Shown: positions 52,946-63,507 of the stretch, in pieces
Numbering within the stretch: the first letter of the stretch is position 1
Layout: every line of letters starts with the position of its first letter
From: Gammaproteobacteria bacterium
GTDB taxonomy: Bacteria; Pseudomonadota; Gammaproteobacteria; SURF-13
Assembly (NCBI GenBank): GCA_003599485.1
Contig: QZKM01000027.1
Coordinates: 28,801 to 92,800 of the forward strand
Direction of reading: 5' to 3'
Length of the DNA: 64,000 bases
Program-made: the position numbers and the translations under genes
Notes under the pieces: model-generated
Told to the model about the DNA's origin: nothing
Databases searched by the model: none
The model's input: the letters and a program-made list of their open reading frames with translations, nothing else

Positions 52946-55138
52946 TCACCCTTCGGTGCGGCGGAACTGTTCGGCGGAAATGGTGCCCGCCAGTTTGCGT
53001 CCGCGTTGCGAGATGTTGTCGCGCCCGGCCTTGACCAGCATCTGGCGCTCGCCGGTGGGCGCGGCCTTGACGCGCGTGCCGTACAGCGCCAGCTCGCCGG
53101 TTCTGGCGTCGGTCACGGGGTTCAAAATCCTGAGCGGATTGGCGCCGCGGTTTTTGGCGTAACGGCCGTAGTCGTCATGGCCCTGCCCCATGGGTACGGC
53201 GATGGCGTCTGGATGCACGCCTTTATGGATAAAGGCCTTGACCTTGATCGCGCCCTGTTCGGAGGCGATCTCCAGCACGTCGCCCTCCTCCACCCCGAGC
53301 TGCGCGGCGGTCGAGGGATGAATCTCGGCCCACGAGTCCCACACCACCTTGGTGATCTGGTCCGGCGCCTCCTGTATCCAGGGCAGATTGGCGTGACGCC
53401 CGTCCCAGAACGACAGACGCGGCGAAGGTATGAGCGTAAGCGGATACTCGCCGCCCGCGGCAGGCGCAGAAAGGCTGATTCCACTTAGGGGTTTGACCTG
53501 CAACGCGCCGCCCTTTACTTCCACCTTGAGTTGGCCCTTTTGCAGCACCGACTGCCAGAACGCCTCGTCCGTCTGCCCGGCGGTTCTGTACTGCGCCGGC
53601 AGGCTGGTCACGGCCTGTTTCAGATAACCGTAATAATTGTTCCACGCGCCGTATTTGGCGGCATTGTGCGTTTTGAGCAGCGCGAGCAGCGCATCGCCCA
53701 GGCCCGGCGTGCCGGGATACAGCGTCTCCATCAACGGCTGCTGCAATCCAATCACGCCATCGGGCTGATAGGCGGGCGCGTGCGTGCCCCAGTCTTCCAG
53801 ATACGAGGCGACGGGCATGATGAGGTCGCACGCTGCCGCGGTCTCGTCCGGGAACTGGGTGAAGGCGACTTTAAACGGAATGTTCTTGAGACGGTCGGCC
53901 AGATTGAGCGCGGCGGGCGCGGTAAAGACTGGATTCGCGCCGTAGAAAAACACCACGTCGTGCGCCCTGTTATGCGCCGCCTCGGCGAAGGCGATGAGGT
54001 CGCGCGTGTTGCCGCTCTTGGCGGCAAGCTGCGGAAAGGGAAATTCGCCGCCGGAAGTAATGGTTTGCCCCGCGTTGCCGAGCATCACGTTGAGCAGCAT
54101 GATGGCGGCGGTGGTTTCATAGCCTTGCGTCTGCCCCTGCGCGCTATGGCCGGGCAACACCAGGCTGGGCGCGTGTTTCTGCAGCAGGTCGGCGAGCTGC
54201 ATGATGCGGGCCTCGGACACGCCGGTGATCCCGGCCACCTTGCTCGGCGCGTAATCACTGATCACGCCTTGCAGCACCGCCGGCGCGGTAACGCCGTTTT
54301 GCGCCAGTACGTACGCCAGACCCAGTGCCAGCGCGCCTTCCGTGCCGGGGCGGATGGCCAGCCACAGGTCGGCGTTGGCGCCGGTGAGCGACATGGCCGG
54401 CTCGACTTGAACCAGTATCCCGCGCGGGGCCTTGCGGAACTCTGCGTATTCGGTGGAGAAGTGCACCGGCGACAGCCAGGCGCCGAGGAAGTCCGCGCCG
54501 AACGACAGCGCCAGTTTCGCCTTGGCGAGATGCAGGCGCGGCATGGCCTCGCCGAATAAATCCCTGTTTACCGCCTCCCACACCGCGGAGTTAATCACCT
54601 CGTGGCCGTAGTGCTTGCCCTGCACCGCTTCGATATGCGCCGCCATGAGCGCCGCCTGATGGCCGCTTAACGTGCCGGTCAACCAGGCCACACGCCCTGC
54701 GCCCGCCGCGCCGGTTTTTTCCGCAATCAGCTTCCACGCTTCGTCCCAGCTGATGTCCACCAGCGCGCCGTCACGGCGCAGCCTGGGCGTGCTGTAACGA
54801 TCCGGGTTGTAATGGTTCTGCACCCCGGCCTGGCCCATCTGGCACAGCTTGCCGCGGTTGATGGACGAGCCGGGATTACCTTCCAGCTTCAGTACGCGCC
54901 CTTCGCGCACCTTGCCGTGGATGCCGCAACCCGCCGCGCACTGCATGCAGGTGGAGGCATACCATACGCCAACGCCGGGAATGGCGTACTCTTCGGGAGA
55001 CAGATAGGCGACGACTTCTTCCTTGCCCTCTTCCAGGGTGACGGTGGTGGGCAGGTCGCAGCCCGCGAGCGTGGCGCCCGCCGTGCCCCAGCCCATCAAT
55101 TGCAGAAATTCCCTGCGTTTCAGCTTCAGATTAATCAT
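52946..55138 (-). CDS. actB1: Alternative complex III molybdopterin-enzyme-like subunit (ActB1 part)
   Basis: 730 aa of the molybdopterin oxidoreductase superfamily. It has a Tat signal (KRREFLQLMGWGTAGATLAG) with C27 in an LAGC lipobox-like site. Unlike the Rhodothermus-type ActB1 as I recall it, an intact N-terminal Fe-S motif is present: C64-x2-C67-x3-C71-x27-C99 (CMQCAAGCGIHGK ... RGKLCQMGQ). Later parts match the superfamily (LSFGADFLGAWLSPVHF, PVASYLEDWGTHAPAYQPDG, EGDVLEIASEQGAIKVKAFI). Whether it binds molybdenum is unknown; the classic complex III subunit does not. It is followed by the palindromic repeat and actB2. Confidence 0.88.
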   Translation of the reverse strand: MINLKLKRREFLQLMGWGTAGATLAGCDLPTTVTLEEGKEEVVAYLSPEEYAIPGVGVWYASTCMQCAAGCGIHGKVREGRVLKLEGNPGSSINRGKLCQMGQAGVQNHYNPDRYSTPRLRRDGALVDISWDEAWKLIAEKTGAAGAGRVAWLTGTLSGHQAALMAAHIEAVQGKHYGHEVINSAVWEAVNRDLFGEAMPRLHLAKAKLALSFGADFLGAWLSPVHFSTEYAEFRKAPRGILVQVEPAMSLTGANADLWLAIRPGTEGALALGLAYVLAQNGVTAPAVLQGVISDYAPSKVAGITGVSEARIMQLADLLQKHAPSLVLPGHSAQGQTQGYETTAAIMLLNVMLGNAGQTITSGGEFPFPQLAAKSGNTRDLIAFAEAAHNRAHDVVFFYGANPVFTAPAALNLADRLKNIPFKVAFTQFPDETAAACDLIMPVASYLEDWGTHAPAYQPDGVIGLQQPLMETLYPGTPGLGDALLALLKTHNAAKYGAWNNYYGYLKQAVTSLPAQYRTAGQTDEAFWQSVLQKGQLKVEVKGGALQVKPLSGISLSAPAAGGEYPLTLIPSPRLSFWDGRHANLPWIQEAPDQITKVVWDSWAEIHPSTAAQLGVEEGDVLEIASEQGAIKVKAFIHKGVHPDAIAVPMGQGHDDYGRYAKNRGANPLRILNPVTDARTGELALYGTRVKAAPTGERQMLVKAGRDNISQRGRKLAGTISAEQFRRTEG

Positions 55139-55159
55139 GGTGGTTATCTCCGGCGGCGA

Positions 55160-55783
55160 TCATTTATGGCATTGCCAGCAGTCGCCGGGGCCGCCGTTCT
55201 TCTCATGACACGACACGCACCAGCCCATGGTCATGGGCTTGTCTTTCTTGGCCACGGTCTTGGCGCGCAGATCGCCGTGGCACAGGGCGCACACCGGCGC
55301 CACCGTATCCACCGACAGGTCATTCATGACTTCGGGGTTATCAAAGATAAACCGCTTCAGGTGCTTTTCATGCGTGAAATGCACGAAGTCCGGCACGTCA
55401 TGCACCTTGAGCCAGGGGATGGGCTGCTTCTTTTCCCAGAATTCGGTGAGTTGCTGGATGCGCGGCTTGTCGGTGGCGATGACGCTGTGACAACCCATGC
55501 ACTTGCTGGTGGGAGGAATGCCGGCCACCTTGCTCTGTCTGCCGTAGGTGTGGCAGTACAGGCAGTTGATCTTGTTGTCGCGGGTGTGGATGTCGTGCGG
55601 AAAATCAATCGGCTGCGGCACGTCAACGCCGTTATGGCTCCCTTGCGGCGCGATGGGGTACTGCACGCTCACCGGCTCCGCGGCCGAGGCCACGCTCAGT
55701 ACGCCCGCCATACACCATGTAGCCGCCATCACCGGCCACCCATAACGGCCGGCGTGCGTCCGGCTTGCACCTATCAGTTGCAT
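55160..55783 (-). CDS. actA: Alternative complex III pentahaem cytochrome c ActA
   Basis: 207 aa from ATG 55783, preceded by GAGGAGAGTGATTCA; the track starts 24 codons earlier inside a hairpin. It has an N-terminal hydrophobic signal or anchor (MAATWCMAGVLSVASAA) and five haem sites: CLYCH, CMGCH, CALCH, CVSCH and CWQCH. Five haems match ActA. It is the first gene of the operon, 21 nt before actB1. Confidence 0.93.
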   Translation of the reverse strand: MQLIGASRTHAGRYGWPVMAATWCMAGVLSVASAAEPVSVQYPIAPQGSHNGVDVPQPIDFPHDIHTRDNKINCLYCHTYGRQSKVAGIPPTSKCMGCHSVIATDKPRIQQLTEFWEKKQPIPWLKVHDVPDFVHFTHEKHLKRFIFDNPEVMNDLSVDTVAPVCALCHGDLRAKTVAKKDKPMTMGWCVSCHEKNGGPGDCWQCHK

Positions 55784-56050
55784 TGAATCACTCTCCTCGT
55801 CTCCAGCCAATTTGCTAAAAAAGCCATCCATGGCCTTTTTTAGCCCGCAAAGCAAAAAGTGTCATTTTTGCTTTGCTCAAGGTCCAAACGGCGCATCCGC
55901 ATGGAGTGCGTCCGTGACGACGGACCTCGAGTGTGTACCCTAATTAAAGTTTGAACGCCAGGATTGAAGCGGTTGACGACTACCCAAGCCCGACCTGCCT
56001 AATCTGAATCTAAACAGCCGTTCCCCAAATTTCGATGGCGAAAAACGTCA
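55784..56050 (-). promoter_or_regulatory. Long leader of the complex III operon with two strong stem-loops
   Basis: This gap has no convincing gene. Nearest actA are two back-to-back hairpins. One is GCAAAGCAAAAA-N6-TTTTTGCTTTGC (55847-55876, 12 bp perfect). Two nt away is GCTAAAAAAG...CTTTTTTAGC (55814-55844, about 10 bp plus CCAT/ATGG). Both have T-runs and could terminate or pause minus-strand transcripts about 30 nt before the actA ATG. Further upstream, GTCCGT-GACG-ACGGAC (around 55907-55925) is another small hairpin. Attenuation is an inference. Confidence 0.55.
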
Positions 56051-56079
56051 AGTCTAGGACGTGATTTTTATGCTGTCAA
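56051..56079 (-). promoter_or_regulatory. Candidate promoter of the complex III operon
   Basis: Minus-strand TTGACA (56074-56079), 17-nt spacer, TAGACT (56051-56056, 4 of 6). It would give a leader of about 260 nt before actA. The remainder to sspA (56080-56250) shows AT-rich stretches and CATAAT at 56188-56193 but no clear sspA -35 box. Confidence 0.5.
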
Positions 56080-56250
56080 CGCCCGGACCGTTAAAAAAGC
56101 CGCATCGGCAAGGAGCGGGATTATAGAAGGGGGGCAGAAAAGGTGCAATTGTTTGGACAGGGCGCGTCACTTTGAGTGAAAATGCGGCATAATGGCCCTC
56201 AACAAGAATTGGGCCCATAAAAATCAACCACTAAGGTCGGGAAGCACGAC

Positions 56251-56880
56251 ATGATATCCACGGACAGGCGGTCGGGCATGGTGCTGTATTCGGGACACGT
56301 GTGCCCTTTCAGTCACCGCACGCGCATGGTGCTGGCCGAGAAAAATGTCGAGGTGGACATCGTGCTGGTGGATCCCCAGCATCCGCCGCGCGAACTTGGC
56401 GAACTGAATCCCTACCGCAGCGTGCCCACCTTCGCCGACCGCGACGTGGTGTTGTACGAGTCGCGCATCATCGCGGAATACCTGGATGAGCGCTATCCGC
56501 ACCCGCCCCTGATGCCGGTGGATCCAATGGCGCGCGCGCGCGCGCGTTTGCTGATGTTCCGTATCGAGCATGACTGGTACAGCCTGATTGAAGAGATCGA
56601 ACGCGGCACCGAGAAGCAGGCGGCGAAACCGCGCAAGCTGTTGAGCGACGGCCTGCTCGCCAGCACGCCGCTGTTCGCACAAAAACGCTATTTCATGAGT
56701 GAGGAGTTTTCCCTGGTGGACTGCACCCTCGCCCCGCTGCTGTGGCGCCTGCCGCACGCCGGCATCCGGCTCCCCGCGCAGGCGCGCGCCATCGGCAAAT
56801 ACGCCGACCGGTTGTTTGCGCGCCACTCGTTCCAGGCCAGCCTGACCGCCGCCGAGCGCGCCATCGGGGGCAACGACTGA
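56251..56880 (+). CDS. sspA: Stringent starvation protein A
   Basis: 209 aa, glutathione-transferase fold without the catalytic role. It has MVLYSGHVCPFSHRTRMVLA, LVDPQHPPRELGELNPYRSV then PTFADRDVVLYESRIIAEYL, and the C-terminal helical domain. SspA binds RNA polymerase and alters expression under starvation and acid stress. It is followed by sspB after 12 nt. Confidence 0.95.
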   Translation: MISTDRRSGMVLYSGHVCPFSHRTRMVLAEKNVEVDIVLVDPQHPPRELGELNPYRSVPTFADRDVVLYESRIIAEYLDERYPHPPLMPVDPMARARARLLMFRIEHDWYSLIEEIERGTEKQAAKPRKLLSDGLLASTPLFAQKRYFMSEEFSLVDCTLAPLLWRLPHAGIRLPAQARAIGKYADRLFARHSFQASLTAAERAIGGND

Positions 56881-56892
56881 TGGGCGCCTGAT

Positions 56893-57306
56893 ATGAGCGA
56901 CACCCCTCCCTCCAGCAAGCCCATGACCCCAAGCCGGCCCTATCTGCTGCGCGCCATGTATGACTGGATCAGCGACAACGGACTGACCCCGCACATTCTG
57001 GTGAATGCCGCGGAGAGCGGCGTGCAGGTGCCGCATCAGCATGTGCAGGACGGCAAGATCATCTTGAATGTGAACGCGCAGGCCGCGCGGCACTTGCGCA
57101 TCGGCAATGACCGGGTTGAGATGGAGGCGCGCTTCGGCGGCGTCGCCACGCCGGTGAGCGTGCCGCTCAACGCCGTGCTTGCGATCTACGCGCGCGAAAA
57201 CGGGCAGGGCATGGTGTTTAATGAAGAGGCCGCACCGCCTCCCCCCGCCGGCCCGGAAAAGCCCGACACCAAGCCGGGCAAGCCGAAACTCAAACTGGTG
57301 ACGTGA
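56893..57306 (+). CDS. sspB: ClpXP adaptor SspB
   Basis: 137 aa. SspB core: SRPYLLRAMYDWISDNGLTP, HILVNAAESGVQVPHQHVQD then GKIILNVNAQAARHLRIGND, and AVLAIYARENGQGMVF; a Pro-rich linker and a basic C-terminal peptide (KPKLKLVT) fit the ClpX-binding tail. It delivers ssrA-tagged proteins to ClpXP. Convergent with dolP, 3 nt apart. Confidence 0.94.
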   Translation: MSDTPPSSKPMTPSRPYLLRAMYDWISDNGLTPHILVNAAESGVQVPHQHVQDGKIILNVNAQAARHLRIGNDRVEMEARFGGVATPVSVPLNAVLAIYARENGQGMVFNEEAAPPPPAGPEKPDTKPGKPKLKLVT

Positions 57307-57309
57307 GCT

Positions 57310-57945
57310 TTATTGTATCCCGGGCGCCGCGTCAAGCACAGACTCATCGGGTTGCGCTTTCTCCTCTTCCACGTACTCGAAGATACGCACCACGCGCTGC
57401 ACGCCTGAGGTGGTGCGCGCGGCCTCGGTGGCGGTTTCCGCCTCGGCGCGCGTCACCAGGCCCAGCAGGTACACCACGCCGTTTTCCGTGACCACCTTGA
57501 CGCGCGTGGGGTCGAAGCCCTTGATACCCACCATGGCGGTCTTGACCCTGCCGGTGAGCAGCGTGTCGGCGCTGCGCGAAGTGAACGAACTCGGCGCAGC
57601 GAGCGTGATCTCGTTGTGCACGCGCCGCACCTTTTCAATGCCGCGCACGATCTCCGCGGCGCGATTTTTCAATTCCTCCGTGGGCGCCTCGCCGGTGAGC
57701 AGCGCCACCCTGTTGTAGCTGGTGACGTTGATGTGCGCCTGCTTGTACAGTTCCTTGTCGGCGTGCAGACCGCCCAGCGCCTGGAACTCGATGGTCTGAT
57801 CGTCCAGCACCGTGCCCGCGCTGCGCCGGTCATGCACCACGGCGGCCCCGGTCGCGGCAGCGCCGCCCACCACCAGAGGCGCGCAGCCGGTGGTGAGCCA
57901 GAGCGGCGTCAGGCACAACGCAAATAAAATGTTCCTTGCTTTCAT
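57310..57945 (-). CDS. dolP: BON-domain outer-membrane lipoprotein DolP
   Basis: 211 aa. Lipoprotein signal with LTTGC lipobox (Cys21). Two BON domains follow, the first including NVTSYNRVALLTGEAPTEEL and the second VKVVTENGVVYLLGLVTRAE. DolP (YraP) supports outer-membrane integrity and associates with the BAM machinery. The order lpoA-yraN-diaA-dolP matches E. coli. Confidence 0.93.
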   Translation of the reverse strand: MKARNILFALCLTPLWLTTGCAPLVVGGAAATGAAVVHDRRSAGTVLDDQTIEFQALGGLHADKELYKQAHINVTSYNRVALLTGEAPTEELKNRAAEIVRGIEKVRRVHNEITLAAPSSFTSRSADTLLTGRVKTAMVGIKGFDPTRVKVVTENGVVYLLGLVTRAEAETATEAARTTSGVQRVVRIFEYVEEEKAQPDESVLDAAPGIQ

Positions 57946-57948
57946 GAT

Positions 57949-58897
<949 letters not shown>

Positions 58898-58901
58898 GGC
58901 G

Positions 58902-60872
58902 CTAGGGCGCCGGGAGCGCAACACCGGCAGCGGCCTCCAGCAATTGCGCCTCGCCGCCCGCAAAGCGCGCCCACACCAGGCGGCGGTGAAGACGTCCCGC
59001 GCCGTCCATGGACAGGATGCCGGTCTCGCCCGCGAAACGCTCATCGGAAGACTGGCGCAAACGTTCCAGATCGGCCAGCAGATGATAGGCGTCCACGCCC
59101 ATCGCATACAAGCGCGTGTACTGCGCGAACGCCGCAGGCGCCTGATCCAGCAATGCGGCGCGCAAGGCTTGCTGGCCGGTAGCCTCCAGCAGCACCCAGG
59201 GCATATCGCCGAATATGACGCCGTCCAGGTCTTGATCCAGGTCCGGATCGGAGCGCGCGCCATAGAGATGCGAGGTACTGTACACCGGCAAGTCATCCGC
59301 GTAATAAAACTGCAACAGCGGGCGCAGTTGACGCGCGGCGGCGGGTTGCGCGGCGAGGAAAATCATATCCGCGTCCTCGCGCCGCGTGGCCTTGGGCAGC
59401 TTTTTCTCCGGCGGCAGTTTGCTGTTCTGGGCCAGCAGTTCCTTGGGCGTTTCCTTGAATTGCAGCAGGCGCTGCACCGGCTCCCTGAAGTCGGTATCCC
59501 CCGGCGCATAGCTTTGACTGTCCGCCACTACGCCGCCCAGTTCCTCAAAGCGCGCGCTGAAGGTCTGGCGCATGCGTTCGCCCCATTCCCCTTGCGGAAT
59601 AAGCAGCAGCGCCTGGCGCTTTCCTTCGAACCAGGCGCGCTCGGCGGCCTGCTGCGCCTCGTCTTCCGGCAACAAGCCGAATTGATACAGGTTGGCGGGC
59701 GCGCCGCCCGTATTCTCCACCGCATTGAGCGCCAGCGTCGGCACGGGTACAGACGCGAGGGAGAACAACGCCCTGACGTCTTCTTTATCGAGCGGGCCGA
59801 CGATGAATTGCGCGCCATCCTGCACCGCCTGCTGATAAACCGTAAGTGTATCGGTTTGCGCCGCGGCCACGTCGTACACGCGCACCTGTGGATCAGCCGC
59901 GCTGTCGGCATGCGCCGCGCTGAGAAAGGCGTCGCGCAACGCCCCGCCCGCGCCCGCCAGGTTACCGCTCAAGGGCAGCAACAGCGCAATGCGCCTGCCC
60001 TGGGCGAAGCCGAAGGATTTACCCTGACTCGCGCCAAACGGCGCGCCATTTGCCGGACTGATTTGCACCGGGGCTGAGGCGGACGGGCGCGGCGGATTGG
60101 CAAACAGCGCGGCGATCACCGGCTCGCGCGCCGGGTGTCCCGCATAGCGCATGCGCCAATCGGCGATCTGACGCGGTGCGTCGGCGGCGGAAATGTTGCG
60201 CGCGATGAACAGCAACTCCATCCAGCCGCTTAATGCATCGGTGGAGGTGCGCAATTCCTGCAGCGCGTTATCGGAAAGCTGGCCGAGACTGTGCAGAATC
60301 GCTCGCTGATTGTCTTCAATGGCGATGCTTTCGCTTAGCAGCGATTCGCGCAGCACGCGCTCTCGCGCGGCCTCCAGGTGATTGCCCGCCATGTCGTGGG
60401 CCTCGGCGCGCAGCAGCTCGGCCTCCGCCTGCATGGCCGGGCCGTGCGCGGACAGGGGCGCCTGTAATGCATTCAAGGCCTGTTGCGGGACACGCAGCGC
60501 CAGCGCGATGCGCGCATCCAGCAGGCGTTTGCGCGCAGATTGCCCGGCATCGAGCCGGGCCACGGAAACGGCGGCCAGCGCGGTTTGCGCCCGGTCCGGC
60601 TCCCCGGCGCGCAGCCACAGCGCGGCGGCGCGCAACTGGTATTCAGCGCGCACGGAAACGTCAACAGATTCGGCCAGGCGCGCGTATTCCTGCGCGGCGC
60701 GCGTGAAATCGCCCTGCCGTTCCAGCGCCTCGGCCTGCCGCGTATCCACCGCGGCCCGGCCCTGTTGCGGCGCCGGTTTAGCCGCTACACTGTAAGGTAC
60801 GGACTCACATCCCGTCAGCGCGAACGCGCACGCGGCGGCGAAGAAAATCGCTATGCGTTGCGTTGTGAACAT
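58902..60872 (-). CDS. lpoA: Penicillin-binding protein activator LpoA
   Basis: 656 aa from the ATG near 60872, giving a lipoprotein signal MFTTQRIAIFFAAACAFALT-GC. The N-terminal helical TPR-like domain (about residues 35-250) is followed by a periplasmic-binding-protein-like domain beginning RRIALLLPLSGNLAGAGGAL and including FIVGPLDKEDVRALFSLASV. LpoA is an outer-membrane cofactor of PBP1A in gammaproteobacteria. A linker with NPPRPSASAPVQISPANGAP separates the domains. Divergent from rsmI. Confidence 0.93.
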   Translation of the reverse strand: MFTTQRIAIFFAAACAFALTGCESVPYSVAAKPAPQQGRAAVDTRQAEALERQGDFTRAAQEYARLAESVDVSVRAEYQLRAAALWLRAGEPDRAQTALAAVSVARLDAGQSARKRLLDARIALALRVPQQALNALQAPLSAHGPAMQAEAELLRAEAHDMAGNHLEAARERVLRESLLSESIAIEDNQRAILHSLGQLSDNALQELRTSTDALSGWMELLFIARNISAADAPRQIADWRMRYAGHPAREPVIAALFANPPRPSASAPVQISPANGAPFGASQGKSFGFAQGRRIALLLPLSGNLAGAGGALRDAFLSAAHADSAADPQVRVYDVAAAQTDTLTVYQQAVQDGAQFIVGPLDKEDVRALFSLASVPVPTLALNAVENTGGAPANLYQFGLLPEDEAQQAAERAWFEGKRQALLLIPQGEWGERMRQTFSARFEELGGVVADSQSYAPGDTDFREPVQRLLQFKETPKELLAQNSKLPPEKKLPKATRREDADMIFLAAQPAAARQLRPLLQFYYADDLPVYSTSHLYGARSDPDLDQDLDGVIFGDMPWVLLEATGQQALRAALLDQAPAAFAQYTRLYAMGVDAYHLLADLERLRQSSDERFAGETGILSMDGAGRLHRRLVWARFAGGEAQLLEAAAGVALPAP

Positions 60873-60913
60873 GCGCGGCAGTATGTAAGCCACGGCAAAA
60901 ACTGTCAACGATC

Positions 60914-61756
60914 ATGCCCGCCTCTCCCGGCCTGCTGTACATCGTCGCCACGCCCATCGGCAATCTGGGCGACATGAGTCCGCGCGCCGTCGAGACACTG
61001 AAAAGCGTTGACTTGATCGCCGCCGAGGACACGCGCCACAGCCTGCCGCTGCTGAAGCAATTCGGCGTCGCCACCCCGCTCACCGCGCTGCATGAGCACA
61101 ATGAACGCGAGGCCGTGCCCACGCTGATTGCGCGGCTGCAACAGGGCGCTTCCATCGCCCTCATCTCGGACGCGGGCACGCCGCTGTTGTCCGACCCCGG
61201 TTACCACCTCACCCGCGCCGCGCACGAAGCGGGTATTCGCGTGACGCCCATCCCCGGAGCCAGCGCGCTCAGCGCCGCCCTGTCCGCCTCCGGCCTGCGC
61301 GCCGGTCAATTCGTGTTCGAAGGCTTCCTGCCGCCGCGCGCGGCGGCGCGGCGCGCGCGGCTGGAGGCGCTGCGCGGGGAGACGCGCACCCTGGCCTTGT
61401 TCGAGGCCCCGCATCGCCTGCTGGAAACACTGGAGGACCTGGCCGCGCTGCTCGGCGCACAGCGGCGCGCGCTGCTGGCGCGCGAACTGACCAAAACCTT
61501 TGAAACCCTGCGCCTCGACACCCTGCGCGGGCTTCATGAATTTGTACGCGGCGACCCGCAGCAGCAAAAAGGCGAGTCGGTGATACTGGTGGAGGGCGCG
61601 GAACCGTCCGCGCCCCTCGCCACCGAGGCGGAAAAGGTACTGCGCGCGCTGCTCGCCGAACTGCCGCTGAAACAGGCGGTAAAGCTCGCCAGCGCCATTA
61701 CCGGCGTCAAAAAAAATGATCTCTACGATCTTGCGCTTAAGCTACAATTAAAATAG
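60914..61756 (+). CDS. rsmI: 16S rRNA 2'-O-ribose C1402 methyltransferase RsmI
   Basis: 280 aa tetrapyrrole-methylase-like fold. Motifs: LYIVATPIGNLGDMSPRAVE, LIAAEDTRHSLPLLKQFGV, ALISDAGTPLLSDPGYHLTR and PIPGASALSAALSASGL. It methylates C1402 in the decoding centre. Divergent from lpoA, as in E. coli. Confidence 0.96.
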   Translation: MPASPGLLYIVATPIGNLGDMSPRAVETLKSVDLIAAEDTRHSLPLLKQFGVATPLTALHEHNEREAVPTLIARLQQGASIALISDAGTPLLSDPGYHLTRAAHEAGIRVTPIPGASALSAALSASGLRAGQFVFEGFLPPRAAARRARLEALRGETRTLALFEAPHRLLETLEDLAALLGAQRRALLARELTKTFETLRLDTLRGLHEFVRGDPQQQKGESVILVEGAEPSAPLATEAEKVLRALLAELPLKQAVKLASAITGVKKNDLYDLALKLQLK

Positions 61757-61759
61757 ATC

Positions 61760-62743
61760 ATGACCACTGCCCTCATAGACCGTTTTGGCCGCCGCATCGA
61801 ATATCTGCGCCTGTCCGTCACCGACAAGTGCGACCTGCGCTGCGTGTATTGCCTGCCCAGGGGATTCAAGGCCTTCGAGGAGCCGGAGCACTGGTTGAGC
61901 TTTGATGAAATCGAGCGCGTGCTGCGCGTGTTCGGCGCGCTGGGCGTGGCGCGTGTGCGCATTACCGGCGGGGAGCCGCTGCTGCGCAAAAACCTCGCCG
62001 GGCTCGCCGCGCGCATCAAGCGCCTGCCCGGCATCAAGGACCTCTCGCTCAGCACCAACGCCACGCAGTTGCCGAAGCAGGCCCTGGCGCTGAGGGAGGC
62101 GGGCGTAACACGCATCAACGTCAGTCTCGACAGCTTGCAAGCCGAGCGCTTCCATGAGCTTACCGGCGGGCGGCTGGATCAAGTGCTCACCGGCCTCGAG
62201 GCCGCGCGCCAGGCAGGATTTGATCCGATCAGGATCAACATGGTCGCCCTGCGCGGCGTGAACGAGGATGAAATCGCCGACATGGTGGAATTTTGCATCG
62301 AACATGATTTCACCCTGCGCCTGATCGAGACCATGCCCGTGGGCAGCACCGGACGCGCGGCGGCGGATCATTATCTCGACCTGCAAAAAGTAAGGGAACG
62401 TCTCGCGCAACACTATGAACTCATCCCCAGCGTGATGCCGGGCGGCGGGCCGGCGCGTTATGTGCGGGTCGCGGGCACGAACCTGCGCATCGGTTTCATC
62501 ACACCCATCTCCCAGCACTTCTGTGAAACCTGCAACCGCGTGCGCCTCTCCGTGGACGGCACGCTGTACCTGTGTCTGGGCCAGGAAGACAAGCTGGAGC
62601 TGCGCCCCCTGCTGCGCGCGGGGGTAGGCGACGACGAATTGAAGCAGGCCCTGGTGGATGCCATCGCGCGCAAGCCGGAGCGGCACGAGTTCCTCGAAAA
62701 GCCGGCGCAGGTGCTGCGCTTCATGTCCATGACCGGAGGGTGA
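61760..62743 (+). CDS. moaA: GTP 3',8-cyclase MoaA
   Basis: 327 aa radical SAM enzyme starting molybdopterin synthesis. N-terminal cluster CDLRCVYC (CX3CX2C, about 29-36), [13 protein letters not shown], a C-terminal cluster [18 protein letters not shown] and the essential terminal GG. Molybdenum cofactor made by this pathway could serve molybdoenzymes elsewhere. Starts 3 nt after rsmI; the other moa genes are not in the window. Confidence 0.96.
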   Translation: MTTALIDRFGRRIEYLRLSVTDKCDLRCVYCLPRGFKAFEEPEHWLSFDEIERVLRVFGALGVARVRITGGEPLLRKNLAGLAARIKRLPGIKDLSLSTNATQLPKQALALREAGVTRINVSLDSLQAERFHELTGGRLDQVLTGLEAARQAGFDPIRINMVALRGVNEDEIADMVEFCIEHDFTLRLIETMPVGSTGRAAADHYLDLQKVRERLAQHYELIPSVMPGGGPARYVRVAGTNLRIGFITPISQHFCETCNRVRLSVDGTLYLCLGQEDKLELRPLLRAGVGDDELKQALVDAIARKPERHEFLEKPAQVLRFMSMTGG

Positions 62744-62744
62744 A

Positions 62745-63398
62745 ATGGATACCGGACGCCCCGCACTCACCCCGCCCGACGGTGCCTCGCGTGTGCTGTT
62801 GCACTCGTGCTGCGCCCCCTGCGCAGCCGACATCATGAGCGAAATGACCCGCTCCGGCGTTGATTACACCATCTTGTTCTACAACCCCAACATCCATCCC
62901 AAACAGGAATACGAGCTGCGCAAGGCGGAAAACAAACGCTACGCGGAAAAGCTCGGCGTGCCGTTTGTGGACCTGGATTACGACGCCGATAACTGGTTCG
63001 CGCGCGTCAAGGGGCTGGAATATGAACCCGAGCGCGGCGCGCGCTGCACCGCGTGCTTCGACATGCGCTTCGAGCGCAGCGCGCTGTACGCGATCGAGCA
63101 CGGCTACACGGTATTCACCAGCTCGCTTGGCATTTCGCGCTGGAAAGACATGGAGCAGATCAACGCCTGCGGCGTACGCGCCGCCGCGCGCTATCCCGCA
63201 CTCACCTACTGGACCTTCAACTGGCGCAAGAACGGCGGCAGCGCGCGCACCGTGGAAATCTCCAAGCAGGAGCGGTTCTATCAACAGGAATACTGCGGCT
63301 GTGTCTATTCACTGCGCGACACCAACCTCCACCGCCGCGCCCAAGGCCGGGAAAAGATCAAGTTCGGCATGAAATTTTACGGCAAAAACGACGCTTAA
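62745..63398 (+). CDS. queH: Epoxyqueuosine reductase QueH
   Basis: 217 aa DUF208/QueH protein: [54 protein letters not shown] and [12 protein letters not shown]. The Cys residues serve an Fe-S site and redox chemistry for the last step to queuosine in tRNA. It is the non-homologous substitute for QueG. One nt after moaA. Confidence 0.95.
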   Translation: MDTGRPALTPPDGASRVLLHSCCAPCAADIMSEMTRSGVDYTILFYNPNIHPKQEYELRKAENKRYAEKLGVPFVDLDYDADNWFARVKGLEYEPERGARCTACFDMRFERSALYAIEHGYTVFTSSLGISRWKDMEQINACGVRAAARYPALTYWTFNWRKNGGSARTVEISKQERFYQQEYCGCVYSLRDTNLHRRAQGREKIKFGMKFYGKNDA

Positions 63399-63474
<76 letters not shown>

Positions 63475-63507
63475 CAATCATACCAAGCGCGCAGCGCCTC
63501 GGCTCGC

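Noticed and set aside
53531-54559. 342-aa plus-strand ORF opposite actB1
   Set aside because: Shadow of actB1; no motif or ribosome-binding site.
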